A stretch of DNA of 64,000 nucleotides from Setaria digitata. Lineage: Eukaryota > Nematoda > Chromadorea > Rhabditida > Setariidae. Of this stretch, positions 1 to 11,700 are shown in pieces. Numbering within the stretch: the stretch's first letter is position 1; each line of letters starts with the position of its first letter. Where the stretch lies: assembly GCA_003640385.1 (NCBI GenBank), contig RCAB01000186.1, forward strand, positions 1 to 64,000, written 5' to 3'. The notes beneath the pieces were generated by a model that had not been told where the DNA came from, searched no databases, and saw only the letters and a list, made by a program, of their open reading frames with translations. A program made the translations under genes and the position numbers.

Positions 1-669
1 TGATTGTGAATTAGCTCTTTTTCTCATCTACAAAAACTCCTTAGTGCGAACAGGTGTGTTTTTTTCTGTCAATTGATTTTTTAATGATTTAGTAATGATT
101 GATTAACTGTGCTGCAATTTCGAGACTTATTGGTTGGCAACAATTATATTTTCATGTTTTCAATCATTTTTTGTAACAATTTTCGTCAGCTGCTTAAACT
201 AAAATATTCAAATTATGAAAATATTAATGGTGAGTGGTAAAGAGCGCTTTGTAATAGTTTGATTGAACTTTTGCTGAACTCAAATTAAGCTCTCATTAGC
301 AATGTTAAAGAATCCTTCCAGAATATTCACGAATAGGTGTGATGAGACGCTGAGTTTCACTTTACGCTTTCGTAAAAATACATTTTGAAGTGCGCCGGAC
401 CGACTTTCTTGAAATGTCACCTTAAGGAATTGTAGAGTTTGCGGCATTTCTGGCAGTGGCAGTCTTGAATAGCCTGCTATACCCCTAGTAATTCAGTGAT
501 TAATGTTGCAAGTGATAGGGTTACATTATTAGAAATTATGATTAAGTCAGAATTTCAAGTTAGCATCGACTGATTATAATTATGTCGAAAAATTAGCTTA
601 GGTTGTGAAGATTGTGTTTTCAGGTACTGAATATAGGACGATGTCTTTAGAGATAATGCTTCCATTTTA
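1..669. other. 5' flank of the DNase II-like gene
   Basis: AT-rich sequence with no open frame I can support. A short run at 215-230 (ATG, four codons, then GTGAGT) could be a tiny upstream exon, but it gives no signal peptide and I did not use it. An acceptor-like CTTTAG at 645-650 would let the first coding exon begin slightly upstream of the ATG I chose. Confidence 0.4.
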
Positions 670-2636
670 ATGCAAGCTGTGGTGAGGAATACCGTTAGGA
701 AAAGTGAAGGTGCAAGTGCTGGTGAAGTGGATGATACATCAGAAGAAGAAAATGGCGATGATGAGCTGAAATGTCTGGATTGGCTTGTTAGTTATAAATT
801 ACCTGGTATGTTTGTTGTAGACTTTATGTACGTAATATAGTTTTAACACTTTTTGTTGAAAGCTGATTCTGTTTTTACTTTATGGATTCTTTTTTCATTA
901 TAATATGCAGCTATAAGTACGGCATTGGTTTTCTTCCATTTCGTTCTACAGCAGTTACTGAGACCAACAGTAAGGCAGGCTCTAAAGGTGGGGAAAGAAT
1001 AAGCTATGAAGTGTAAATGGAAAATTGTTTATTAACGGAAGGAAAACAGAACAGGATCATCTTATTTTCGGCTGATATTATTAAATTATTGAGACAATGT
1101 CTGTCATGTATTGTGATATTTTCTAATGTTCATATCCTTAAATCGTTTATTGATTTAACTTTGTTTATTACAGTATTTCTTTAAGATAATGGTGAAAATT
1201 TAGAATACTTTTCTCCTTTGGATGATTCATTCCATCAATTCATTGACTTGAATCTGCTCCATAACTACAATACTGAATCAGTCTCGAAAGTTGCGCACTA
1301 CAGGAGTACGAGTCAGTATGCAGTAGAGCAAGTATTTTGTAATTCTTCAGAAGGTACGGTAAACTTCGAAAATTCTTTGCTGTTATTTAAAGTCGTGCAG
1401 CTTTTCAGCAAAGTTAATTTTTTTTTAAACAGATTCATGGATTTAAGTTTCTTCTATCTTTCAAGACGCTACTAACCTTGAATATATTGAATATCGAGTT
1501 GAATTTTTTATGAAGATATCATTTCTCGTGAATGTTTCAAAATGAATGTCAGGCACTATGAGCGTTCGTTTATTCAGCTATGCTTATGGAGAAAGATTTG
1601 ACAAAAAATTGTTCCCTGTTGTGTTGGCTATACCGACTACTGGCTACATCACCAGAAGGCCGTCTATCCCTGGACGATATATATCACCGTTTTATTGTTC
1701 TAGTACGCACATGATTTTGCATGGTAATAAGTATGGAAGTAATGAGTATAGTTTTTAGTAACATATCTAAGGATGTAAAATATTAAGAAGCATGGTTACG
1801 TCCGTAGTTATTTACTGTAGGCTAGATGTTAAAAATATTAGAAAACTACTATAAAGAATCATTTTGCTTGGTTATAAATTAGTCCACATAGAAAACTACT
1901 ATAAAGAATCATTTTGCTTGGGTATAAATTAGTCCACAAATTTTTGTAGAATTCTGAATGGCGAAGGCTGACACCAGACTGGAAGTATCTCATCGGACAA
2001 GCACTAGTCACTTCCAAATGCTTCGCATGCAAGGTTGGTTAGAGAAAAGTTTTTTTTTTTTTTAAATTATGGAAAAGAGTTTCTATTTTCCTGAAACATT
2101 GGAATAAAAATGTTTGGTTTGAAATTGAATTCCTCAAGCATAGCATTTAACGATAAGGGCTTTGACCCGATTTAAAAGTATGGAAGTATTGGTTATTTCA
2201 ATTTTGTTCACACTGAGAAGTTTCGTAACTCGACATAATATAGCCTAATTTGCCAATCTTTGTTTCTTACTTTTTAGCATTCTCTGTGGTTTGTTAATGA
2301 TGATTTGGCATCAAAATATGTAGCTAATGCACTTCTTCAAGGACCTTATCATCGCTGTCCTCCACCTCTTTGTTCATCATCTGAAAGGTTGTTTCAGCTT
2401 TGTATTTTGTGGAGCTGGGCTTTAAATAATTTTTCAGTCCAGTTTTAGATCCCTTATAAAGTTTATTAAGAATGAGATATTTTTTTTCTCCCTGTAACAT
2501 TTTCTCTTTAGATGCGTCAGTGACGTTGAGGAGTGTTCGGACAGATGAACTCGAAATTGAACTGGGGCTGATAATGGTCAAAGAAGAGAACTTAAACCTG
2601 GTTCGCAGCTACTACCTGTTCTATGTAGTGACGTAA
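670..2636 (+). CDS. DNase II-like protein, divergent, probably catalytically inactive
   Basis: Proposed exons are 670-805, 1186-1353, 1553-1730, 1967-2033, 2278-2401 and 2512-2636. Phases close and give 265 aa. The family call rests on CLDWLVSYKLP near residues 36-46, which matches the N-terminal C..DWFV.YKLP signature of DNase II, and on ALVTSKCFACKHSLWFVNDD followed by LASKYVANAL, which aligns with the 'LTS..F.SFAK....DLY..WVAP.L' block. DNase II enzymes are acid endonucleases of lysosomes or secretions, usually about 350 aa with a signal peptide and two HxK catalytic motifs. Here no signal peptide is visible. The place of the first HxK reads FDKK and the second (DHSKW) is absent, so the protein is short and likely inactive. 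The donor of exon 5 and the short last exon are the weakest parts of the model. Codon use and splice sites look normal, so it may be an expressed inactive paralogue rather than a pseudogene. Confidence 0.6.
1839..1938. repeat. 50-bp tandem duplication in an intron
   Basis: Two adjacent 50-bp copies (1839-1888 and 1889-1938) differ at one position (GGTTATAA versus GGGTATAA). They sit in intron 3 of the DNase II-like gene, just upstream of the exon 4 acceptor. A recent local duplication is the simplest reading. Confidence 0.9.
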
Positions 2637-4052
2637 ATTGTTCATCTGTGATTTCTTGATCTAAACTTTCAATAATTTATTTCATAGAAGAATGGATAAC
2701 TTGGACTTTATTTTATCAAGTGTTGTTTTTTTTTTTTATCTTTGCTCAAATTTGTTATTATTGCTGCCTGGGTCATCCATTTCGATGTTTTCAAATTAGT
2801 TCATGAGATTAGAGTTATTTCATAATTAGCTTTTTGGTCCTCGTGGGCTTTAGGGCAAAAACATAGCGTTAGTTAATAATTTCCGGAACGATAGTATATC
2901 GTAGAATCATGTCAATTGCTATTTTTTGTGCAATGGATGATTATCACCCTGTTTGAATTGTTTCCCATCGACTTACTATTTAGTACTCGTCTCTTATCTC
3001 TTGCTTTCTGCAATTTTATGTATTTTATGGTGCTTTTTTCTTGTAAGATAAACTGTTCTTGAATTTTAATGTCGGCCAACTGCAAGTTTTTGAATATATT
3101 TTATATTTTTCTCATGTGAAAGGAATCATGTTTTAGACTTGCATATTCTTTTTAGATTTCGACTAAGTGAAAATTAGTGTTGTTGGAAAATGAAAATGAA
3201 TTAAGGAAAGAAAGGGTTTGTGATTTAGTTCGTTAAGAACTGCATAAGATCTACATCCTACCTGGCAAGCAGCTGCTGAATGTTAAATGTCCAGATCGTC
3301 CTGTAATCATTCCATTCATTTTCTTTCTGACGTCTGCGTTTGCTTTTAGGAGCTCTTATGCAGTAAAGGATTATCAAGTAATTTTCAAAAAATTCATAGT
3401 GTCTCAAAACTTTTGTCTCTGATTTTCCCCTACTGATGCTGTTCAGCAACGTTAAAAAGAGTAAAGGAAGAATTTCTGTGGGTGCTATAGAGATGCTGGC
3501 ATAGACGTTAGAAACGTAAATGAGGCTACTATTGTTTATTTTAAAAATTTGAATTTTTTCTTTTCATTGTCTTCATTGCTTAACTCTCTATTTCCAAATC
3601 ATCTATACAGTTTTCGGTCCAGTGATTGTCACAGATTTTGAAAAGTATTTAAACTGGAAATTAATTCATTTCTGCGTATTTATTGTATTTGATTGGTAGC
3701 GTGAGGAGCATTGTAAGTTTTTTACTCGGTATACCCTTAAATCTATAATTATCTGTTATGATGAGCAACGGAAGCTTAAAAATTCGTTCACCAGGAGGAT
3801 TTTCAGCCACTGAATGATTCACCAAGAGAATTTCTAAGTTTAGAAAGCAATTTTCAGAGTTTTCGATAAACTTAGAAGTATTTAAGGATGAAGGCATTCA
3901 TATTTTAATAATATAAGCAAATATAAGCAAACTAAGCAAACTCATACTTGGCCTTTTTCCTTTTAATCATTTAGAGACAAGCGAATGAATGACTATTTTA
4001 TTATCTATTGATACTAACAGTACTAACAGATGAAGGGACTGTTAAGATATCA
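2637..4052. other. Interval without a supported gene
   Basis: Follows the stop of the DNase II-like gene. Several short open stretches exist on both strands (for example the minus strand at 3258-3449 and 3661-3897), but none shows a recognisable domain or a consistent exon chain. If the next locus has an extracellular part encoded upstream of its membrane segment, its exons would lie here; I could not define any. Confidence 0.4.
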
Positions 4053-4191
4053 ATGATAACAGCTTGCGTAGTCGGATTGTGCGGTTATGGTAAACAAATT
4101 GCGCCAGCATTGCTGATGACGCTAACTGCTGTTACAACGGTTTCTATTTTATTGTGTAAGGTAAAAAAGAGTACTACGGAGAAAGGAATAG
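4053..4191 (+). CDS. Candidate exon encoding a membrane segment
   Basis: From ATG 4053 the frame encodes a hydrophobic stretch (ITACVVGLCGYGKQIAPALL, then MTLTAVTTVSILLCKVKK) that looks like a transmembrane helix followed by a basic stop-transfer run. Donor choices are GTAAAA at 4161 (phase 0) and GTATTG at 4192 (phase 1). Neither joins directly in frame to the exon at 5071, which needs a phase 2 partner, so an intermediate exon or a separate gene must be assumed. The plus-strand open stretch at about 4721-4844 could be that link. It may be the membrane anchor of the charged protein encoded downstream. No family is recognised. Confidence 0.35.
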
Positions 4192-4593
4192 GTATTGAAT
4201 TTTGCACATATTCAATTGAATATTTACTGCTCCAAATTCAAATCAAAACTCCAAAGCTCGAAAAATACTTGCGACGCGTATTTTGTAGGAAGCATGATCA
4301 TAGGATTTGATGAATTAAAAAAAAGCGATAATCATTAAACACCTAGTTTAAATCATTAAGTTTGACTCATCATCTCTCTCACTTTTGAATTTAGGAACTA
4401 AAATTTTGTATTAGTATATGAAGATGTGCTATTTCATCCAGGTGGGCCTTTGTTTTGGTAGTGTTATAGAGACATAAATAACTTTCAGTAGAATGAACTT
4501 TCGTGACTTCCGATTTTACAACTATTCTATTTTCTCGCTGGTTGTAACTGCCGCAGATAATCATCACATCAGTTGATAATTAAGTTATCCTCG

Positions 4594-4660
4594 GTTCTCA
4601 ACACTGTTATCTCACAACACTGTTATCCTCACCTTTCCTCGAGAGAGTTCACAACACTGT
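4594..4660. repeat. Short interspersed repeat CAACACTGTT
   Basis: The decamer CAACACTGTT, twice followed by ATC, occurs three times within about 65 bp. No coding frame runs through it convincingly. Probably a decayed tandem repeat. Confidence 0.6.
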
Positions 4661-5070
4661 TGCGAGCTAATTATTATCCACGATCAACCTTTCCACTTCT
4701 AAACTAAATATCACCGCAACAGGTCCAACAAATAACGAATCGACAGTACGAGTATCAATCCACGGCCAAGTTCCGACTATTTCTAATGAATCACTCATGC
4801 ATTCTAGCCCGTTTGTTCTCATTTTCAAATATTTCATCTTACAGTTGTGCTGCAGGATAAATTGAATAAGACTCGTGTTCACACTTACCTAGGCCTGATC
4901 ATTCAGGCGATATGTCGGTGAATTATGAAATAGATAACAGAAATTTCTTAAAGCTAACTCTTTTTTTAATTTCTGCCTAAAATTTTCACATTGGCTGGAT
5001 GATTTGTTGAAAAAAGAAACGAGTAGAAGTGATATAGTCAAAAAATCAGTCATTTTAAGCCAATTTACAG

Positions 5071-6911
5071 GACGAGCCAAGATTTAAAGTCGAGTATGAA
5101 GTTAGTAGCAGCTAATCCATTTGATCTGAATCAAGAAGGAAATAATTCAGTGCAGAAAATGAAGGATGAACTAACACCATTATGTAGCGAACCTACTGAA
5201 GAAGACACTGGTGCAGAGCTTGAGAAGGTATCCATTTGAACCTCAAATATATTAAATATTCTTAATTTTCAAAACTATCAATAGTTATCCGCAATTGACT
5301 AATTATTTCCTTCTAATTACTATCAGAATCATTTGTTTATTTTATAAAGGTTGGAAAATGTGTGGGAGAGCGAGAAGGAAATATGGAAAATAAATCAAGA
5401 ACTATGAAGAGAAGCTTCAATATTGAGAATACCCAACGATCCGAAAGGGGAACGAAGAGGAGTGATGTATGTTTCAGCAACGAAATTGCTGGGAGATCCG
5501 AAAAGGAATCAAACGGGAGCAACAAAAGTTTCAATATCGAGAATACGCAAAGATCCGAAAGGAAATCAAAGAAGAAGAAGAGAAGTTTCAGCATTGAGAA
5601 TGTCGGGGGTAGAGTAATACAGAAAAGTGAGCCAAAGACAGCAACCAAAGCAGTAAGACTTAAACAGAGTTTATTCAGTCACTGTAGTTTGGAACTGATT
5701 TAGCTTATTCCTTTTTTAGATTATCCAAAGGTCATGAAAAAAATTTCTAAAGCAAGATTCTTTGCCTTCAAAATCTTTGTATAATTTAATTTTGGTAAAG
5801 ATGATAGCAAGAAAATTCACCCAAATGGTCTGTTGAATTGTTTCTAATTGTTCCAGTAATATAAGTAAGATGTATATACTGACTACGAGGATATTTCTTT
5901 TTAGAATTCGCAGTATGTTCGGATTAATTCTGAATAAAATATCTATAATCTTAATGAATTTGAAAAAAAATATTACTTTCTTTGAAAAGTGCAGTTATTG
6001 GACACTAAGAAAACGTAAACTAAATAACAAATTAAAAATTATGATTTTAAGATCAAATTTTAAATCATCTCGAAGAATTTTACGTTTTTTTCAGAATTTC
6101 ATTGTCAGTTTGCCCACTGATTCAAGTCAAGACCTGGGTTCAGCAGTAGATGACTGCTCAAAGTGTGAAACGGACAAAACTAAGCTTAAAACTATGCGTG
6201 AAATCCCTTTAAACAGATTGCTGGGTTTGAAAAAAGTAACAGAGTAGGATATACGGTTTTTCCCTTTATATAATTTAAATTTATAAAATATAAGACATTT
6301 ACAGGATATAATTAAGAGTTTTTCCAATTGTTTCTATATACAGTAGGATTTATTTTTTTGCCTTATTCTCTAAATTGGATAAAATCTATGAGACTTCTTT
6401 TCTCTTACCAAATTTATATAGTTTCATTTCATTTTTCACTTTCTTTTCTGTCATAACTTTCATTCATGTTAAGTTTAGCTTGCATCTATCTTTGCTTCTT
6501 TGAAAATGACAAGCTACAATAAAAAAACTAGTAAAAGTAGCCAAGCTAGAAATAGTTATCCTTGCTATTATCTATGCTTGACTCGTCCTACTTTTTAAGA
6601 TATTTACTACATGAGGCACTTGTATAATGTTCAGAATGCTTATGAGCCAACAAGAATTGGAAATTTTTCATTTTGAATATTTGCTGGATCATTTTTGGCA
6701 TAAAATTTTGTTGTAATTGAAGGCGTTGATGAAACTGGAAAGGAAACAGTGTCAAGATGCGGTAAAGATCAGCTCAAATGATCCGGATAACAGTGCTACT
6801 GGTGATGAAAGGGAACAAATATCCAGTGATGAAAACAGTAATTCAGAAACCAAAATTCGAAAAATAGCACCATTAGATCATAATTTTAATTTGCAATCAA
6901 TGTCCGATTAA
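5071..6911 (+). CDS. Ser/Lys-rich protein with 19-residue tandem repeats (5' end unresolved)
   Basis: Exons 5071-5227, 5350-5652, 6095-6235 and 6723-6911 join in one frame and end at TAA 6909-6911. If the gene starts inside the first of them, ATG 5096 is available; otherwise the exon continues an upstream one, perhaps the membrane exon at 4053. The product is hydrophilic: acidic near the start (KDELTPLCSEPTEEDTGAEL), then four units of a 19-residue repeat rich in Arg, Ser and Lys, then Asp/Ser/Glu-rich sequence before the C terminus NFNLQSMSD. No enzyme fold, zinc site or long coiled coil is seen, so most of it is probably disordered, as in a cytoplasmic tail or nuclear protein. The donor GTAACAG at 6236 overlaps a frame that would stop at 6247, so a shorter alternative end is possible. 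The family is not recognised. Confidence 0.5.
5410..5637 (+). repeat. 57-bp coding minisatellite, four units
   Basis: Four in-register 57-bp units start at 5410, 5467, 5524 and 5581. They encode RSFNIENTQRSERGTKRSD, VCFSNEIAGRSEKESNGSN, KSFNIENTQRSERKSKKKK and RSFSIENVGGRVIQKSEPK. Units 1 and 3 are nearly identical over 13 residues, while units 2 and 4 have diverged. Because the period is a multiple of three, copy-number change would keep the reading frame. Confidence 0.85.
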
Positions 6912-8700
6912 ATCGATTTCAAATATGCTGAATTATTTGAACAAAACATGCTGAGATTTCCGAGCTCCTTTCACTGTCCAAACACTGTGATAATTTTAGG
7001 ATAAGTCAAGAAAACACGGTTTAAATCACGGAAATCTAGGTCACTCATTATTATTAGATCTTTATATTGTTAAGTCTTCTACTTTATAAGTTAAATGTAT
7101 CAGTTTTGATACTAATAAAATTATGGACCTAAATACAGCAAACCAGGCCAACCAATTGTCCCAAAAGCAAGCTTTCAGTGATATCATGCATTAGTTGATT
7201 CTTTCTACTGCCTTCTACTTATTGGAGTAATAAATGCGAAGTTCCAGTATGGAACACAGCAATAACAACTATGACAGTATACTTGGTAATTTATTCCCAT
7301 TTCTCTTCATTGACAACACATATCTTAAATTTATTAAAATGTGTAACATGAAAGGAATCGTGGAATCGTTACTTCTACGCAATTCATTTGAAAGTTTTAA
7401 ATTATTTCATTACTTTAATCAAATTTCATCTAAAATATTTTTCTTGTTGTTTCAGACAATTCATAAAGATTTCCGATTTTCATCAAGTTGGTTTCAAGTT
7501 AATGATGGAATCAAAATGATTGCACTTAATTGAAATTTCGATGAATGAAAAAAGAAAAAAAAGACTAACAATTAGATCGACAGAAATTTGTTTGAGTCTA
7601 CAAACTTACTTGCTAAAGAATGGACCAATTCTTGATTAGACTCATTTTAGAAGAATTTATGAACAATTAGACTACTTGATTTCAATTTGTAGCAATAAAT
7701 ACAAAAGAGCAATATATATAATTTGAGACTAGATTTCTTCGCCAACAAGAAAATGTATCCATTTAATTTAATTTAGTAAACGGTAGCCTTTAAGGGAGTT
7801 TATTTTCAAAAATTTTTTCTGGTAGAGTCGTTGCATTCTGCAATGATAATTGACTTTTGTTCTTTAATAGGTTAGAAAAAAAATTTAACTAAATCAATGC
7901 ATGGTACTTTTTTAACTGATATGGAAATATCTTCAAGTCTTTTAAAATTCAATGTGAACTAACTTGATTTAGCTACTTTTCGATAGATTATTATTTTGAA
8001 TGACCGATTCTTATGGAATTTTGCAAACTAATTTCAAACTTTCAGGACTTAGTAAATAAAGGAATAAGAAATGGGTTGAAATCCATTTTTATTTTATGTG
8101 TAATTTAGCACAATTTTTTTCTCCCTGGATCAGTTCAACTTTCAAATCTTAGATCTAGAAACTCTACTTCATCTCTTCTCCGAATCTATCTCTCAATTTC
8201 TCCATTTTTTATCATAATTTTCAATGATGATTTGCATATCGATCGGAGTTTGTCTCACAATTGCATTTGAAATTTCTTTTCTTCTATTAGTTTCTTCCTT
8301 CTATACGTTAGGAATATTTGTTTCGGAAGTTCAGTGTTCTAAAATGTCCTTCCCTATGAATTCAACTTTACCCCCTAATTAGAAGGAAGTGATTTTAGGA
8401 TTTTGAAGCTTTTCGAAACTTGATTGTAGTTCGATGCTTCTGATGTAACCACCACCACCACCTCCGAACGATATACTACTTAAAATTAAATAATCAGGAA
8501 TATGGGATGGCTTTTGGCAGATGATAAATTTCCTAGCATAAGAAGAAATTTAATCTGTAAATAAGTACAGTTCCCTTTGAGTGCTATGTTGCCAGGTCAG
8601 CAGCAGGTTTTCTGTTCAGATGAAGGAAAACTGCTAAAATTTCTTAATTTATTTCAGAATTTGACTGTGCGATATCAAAACAAGATAGGCTATTTCGAAA
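6912..8700. other. Intergenic DNA upstream of the DUF229 gene
   Basis: AT-rich, with several homopolymer runs and a short CCA tract at about 8449-8462. A 99-codon open stretch at 7234-7533 has no recognisable domain and AT-driven composition, so it was not called. The promoter and 5' UTR of the DUF229 gene presumably lie at the right edge. Confidence 0.4.
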
Positions 8701-11700
8701 ATGAGGATCAAAAGTAAGGAAACATTCAAGTTTTGCCTCATATTTCTGGCAGTTTTGTTCTCAGTTAAGTTTATTTATCGTCATTTATCACCTGGACCTT
8801 CTCGTCCGCCATACAACATTAATCAAGGTAAAGACTTGTATCATATGCTTTAAACTTTTTTATACCGGAAACTCTATAAAAACTAAAAATAGTAAATTTG
8901 GAATTTTGCCATGTGCAGTACTTAACTTATATTGACAATTCTTTAATGACCTGAAATGCAAGTTCCGGTGATTTATAATTAAAACTTTTTGATAAGTAAA
9001 CTCCAACAATTCCAAAGAGAGAATTTAGTAAGTTTGATTTGAATACGGTCATATTTTTTTCGGGAAACAGCTTATAAGTAAAGGTTCGAAGTAGTCAATG
9101 GAGTCTGCACTAAATTAAAAGTTAACCTTTTAATAAGAACTTTCTTTGACTTTTTTCTAAAACATCGGTACTTATATTGCGTTTTTTGAGCGAGAAATTC
9201 TTGAATGATCCATCTTCGAAATTTAAAAACGAACGACTTCTGTTATTTGTTTTTTTTTTTTTTTTTAATTTGATGCTGTTTCATTCTAAATTTTGAAAGC
9301 AAGGAAAAAATAATTTCATGAAATGATTAAGAATTTAGCGGAAGAACAATTACCTTCTTGTTTGCGTAGGAAAAAAGGAAAATTGAATTGCTTTTGGGAA
9401 AAAGCTGAGCCAAAAATACGAAAAGATCATGCAGTAATGTTTCAGTGTAATATTTTCATAATTTTAAATATCTTTAAAAAAAATTTCTAATTTCTTTAAG
9501 TACCTTCAACTGCCGTAAAGCACATTATATATTATTTTTACTTTGTCCTTAAATGACTTCATTTCAGTACTGAGTAACAAGGCCATCTGTATTTTACCGG
9601 AAATAAATCCCTGGGATCCAGAAGTCCTACCTTTTCTGGCCCCAGATTGGAATCCAATGAAAAAATGTATTGCTATGACAAAAATGCATACCGAACTGAA
9701 GAATGGCTGGCTCCGACAGCTCATTAATTCGTAATTAAATCTTCAAAAAACCCACAATATATTAATTATTTCAACATCAGACTAATTAATTAAATTGGCT
9801 GACACTCTAATACGCTCAAGAACAAATAAATTTTTTTTTCCCATCAGTGCATTAAAGAGAAGAATTTATAAAAGTAGCGTTGCATTTTGTGAATGCATTA
9901 AACCCATTAATAATCAAACTATTAAAATAAAGTAATAATTAAAATAATCATGTAATCAACTTAGTTTTCTGTTCTACTTTTATTAATTAATCGCTTGTAT
10001 ATCTTAATAATAATAGTAGGAATTGCTAAAAGTTTTTAAATTTCATAGCCTTAATCACAAAAAAAAAATTATCAATGTTTTGCAAACTTTGGCAAACCAA
10101 ATAAATAGTGAATGAAAATTAATTTTTCTGAACTGGTAATAAATTGCGAACAGAATCGAAATATTTATGTTTCTTTGTGAGCGAAGAGTCATAAATCGTA
10201 CAAAGAATTAGCCAAAAATTGACCAAGTTTTGAAAATTTCGATTCCAGAACATCGAAATGCTTTTATCGATGCTTATACGCTGATGGCGAAAATAAATAT
10301 GCAGCAGGTGATTGGTATTCTATGAAGATCAATGAATCTTATCAGGAAGAGTGTGATTTCATTGAGACTTACTGTAGCAGTGCCTTTCGGACTACATACC
10401 GTTATATTCATTCTCAGGTGTTTTTTTCTGCTTTTTTTCCGTTAGATTTTAGGCTAAAACATTTCAACATATTTAAAGGAATGCTTTGAAAGCCCAAAAA
10501 ATTCAATGGCAGCAGCAATTTTTCAAAAACTAAGTGAATGAGGATTTGCCGAAAATTTTTATGAAAAATCTCATGTTTTTTGCTTCATAGATTCTAAATT
10601 AAAAAATACTGCGATTGACGTTTTGACGTTTGGATTTTGAAGTCTGCAGATTTTATTAGTCATTTTCAAAAATTTATCATTTTTTCCCTACCACCATTCT
10701 TTTCAGGTTTTGAAACCTGAAAAAAAATTTTTCCAACGAGAAGATATTCTGCATCCTAGCGTATTCATGCTAGTGCTCGATTCTGTTTCATCTTCATCAG
10801 GAATGCGTTCTGCTCCTAAAACTCTTCAGGTTACAGTAATTTTTTGAAGTAATGAATTTCTTTTAATTGAAATTCTTTTATAAAAATCAAGTACCATTAA
10901 ATAGGGAACAGCAATTATTAAGAAAATTTTGGATTTTGGGAAAAATCTCATCAAAGGATTATTGAAGTTTAGAAAAATATCACATTGCACATTTTCCTTT
11001 TTTCCGTCCTACGAAAATGATTTGTTTCAAGATCCTCCGACAATACTTCGATGCAGTACCATTTTATTATCACAATAAAGTTGGAGCCAACAGTCGGCCA
11101 AATGCATTCGGCATGTTTGCAGGTTCGTATTACCTTTTGAGATTTTTAATTGAAATGAAAAAACTAAAGTCACGATGTAAAACGACTTCATTAGTTCATC
11201 CTTCAAATATTCTCATTTTAAAATCCGTTCGGATCATTAAAATAAATACTGAAAAATTTCTCCAAACTATCATCTCCCGCTGATTTCCTTTGCTTCATCA
11301 ATATTTCCAGCATTAACAAATATTTCAGGTGCACGAGCTACAGCTTTAGATGATATACGTTTCGCAAATAAAAGTAGTCCGGAGATCGGACGCTCATGTG
11401 AGGTTAATTAATCAAGTCAATTCTTGAATTCATAAAGCAGGAAGAAGTATTGTGACAAAATTGGTGAAGGAACTAACCAGTCTACAGTTCTTTTGATGAG
11501 AATTCTTGCTGATACTTTTCTGGGAAAAATAAACTTTGATTGCGGGATGGTAGTATTTCCGGACAATTGAAGTGTCAAATTTTAGTCTAAAAAAAAAAGA
11601 CGAAATTCACTGAAATATTGTTTTTGACAGATCAGTAAGAGATTATTTTATTCTTTTGCTAACTTTGACGATCAAACATTGTTCTGATTTTAGGAAGGAC

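Noticed and set aside
3661..3897. Minus-strand frame with a cadherin-like SVAENPPGE
   Set aside because: One short motif only; no further cadherin signatures and no consistent exon chain with its neighbours.
5337..5648. 103-codon minus-strand Leu/Phe-rich frame
   Set aside because: Shadow of the plus-strand coding minisatellite; its repeats mirror the 57-bp units.
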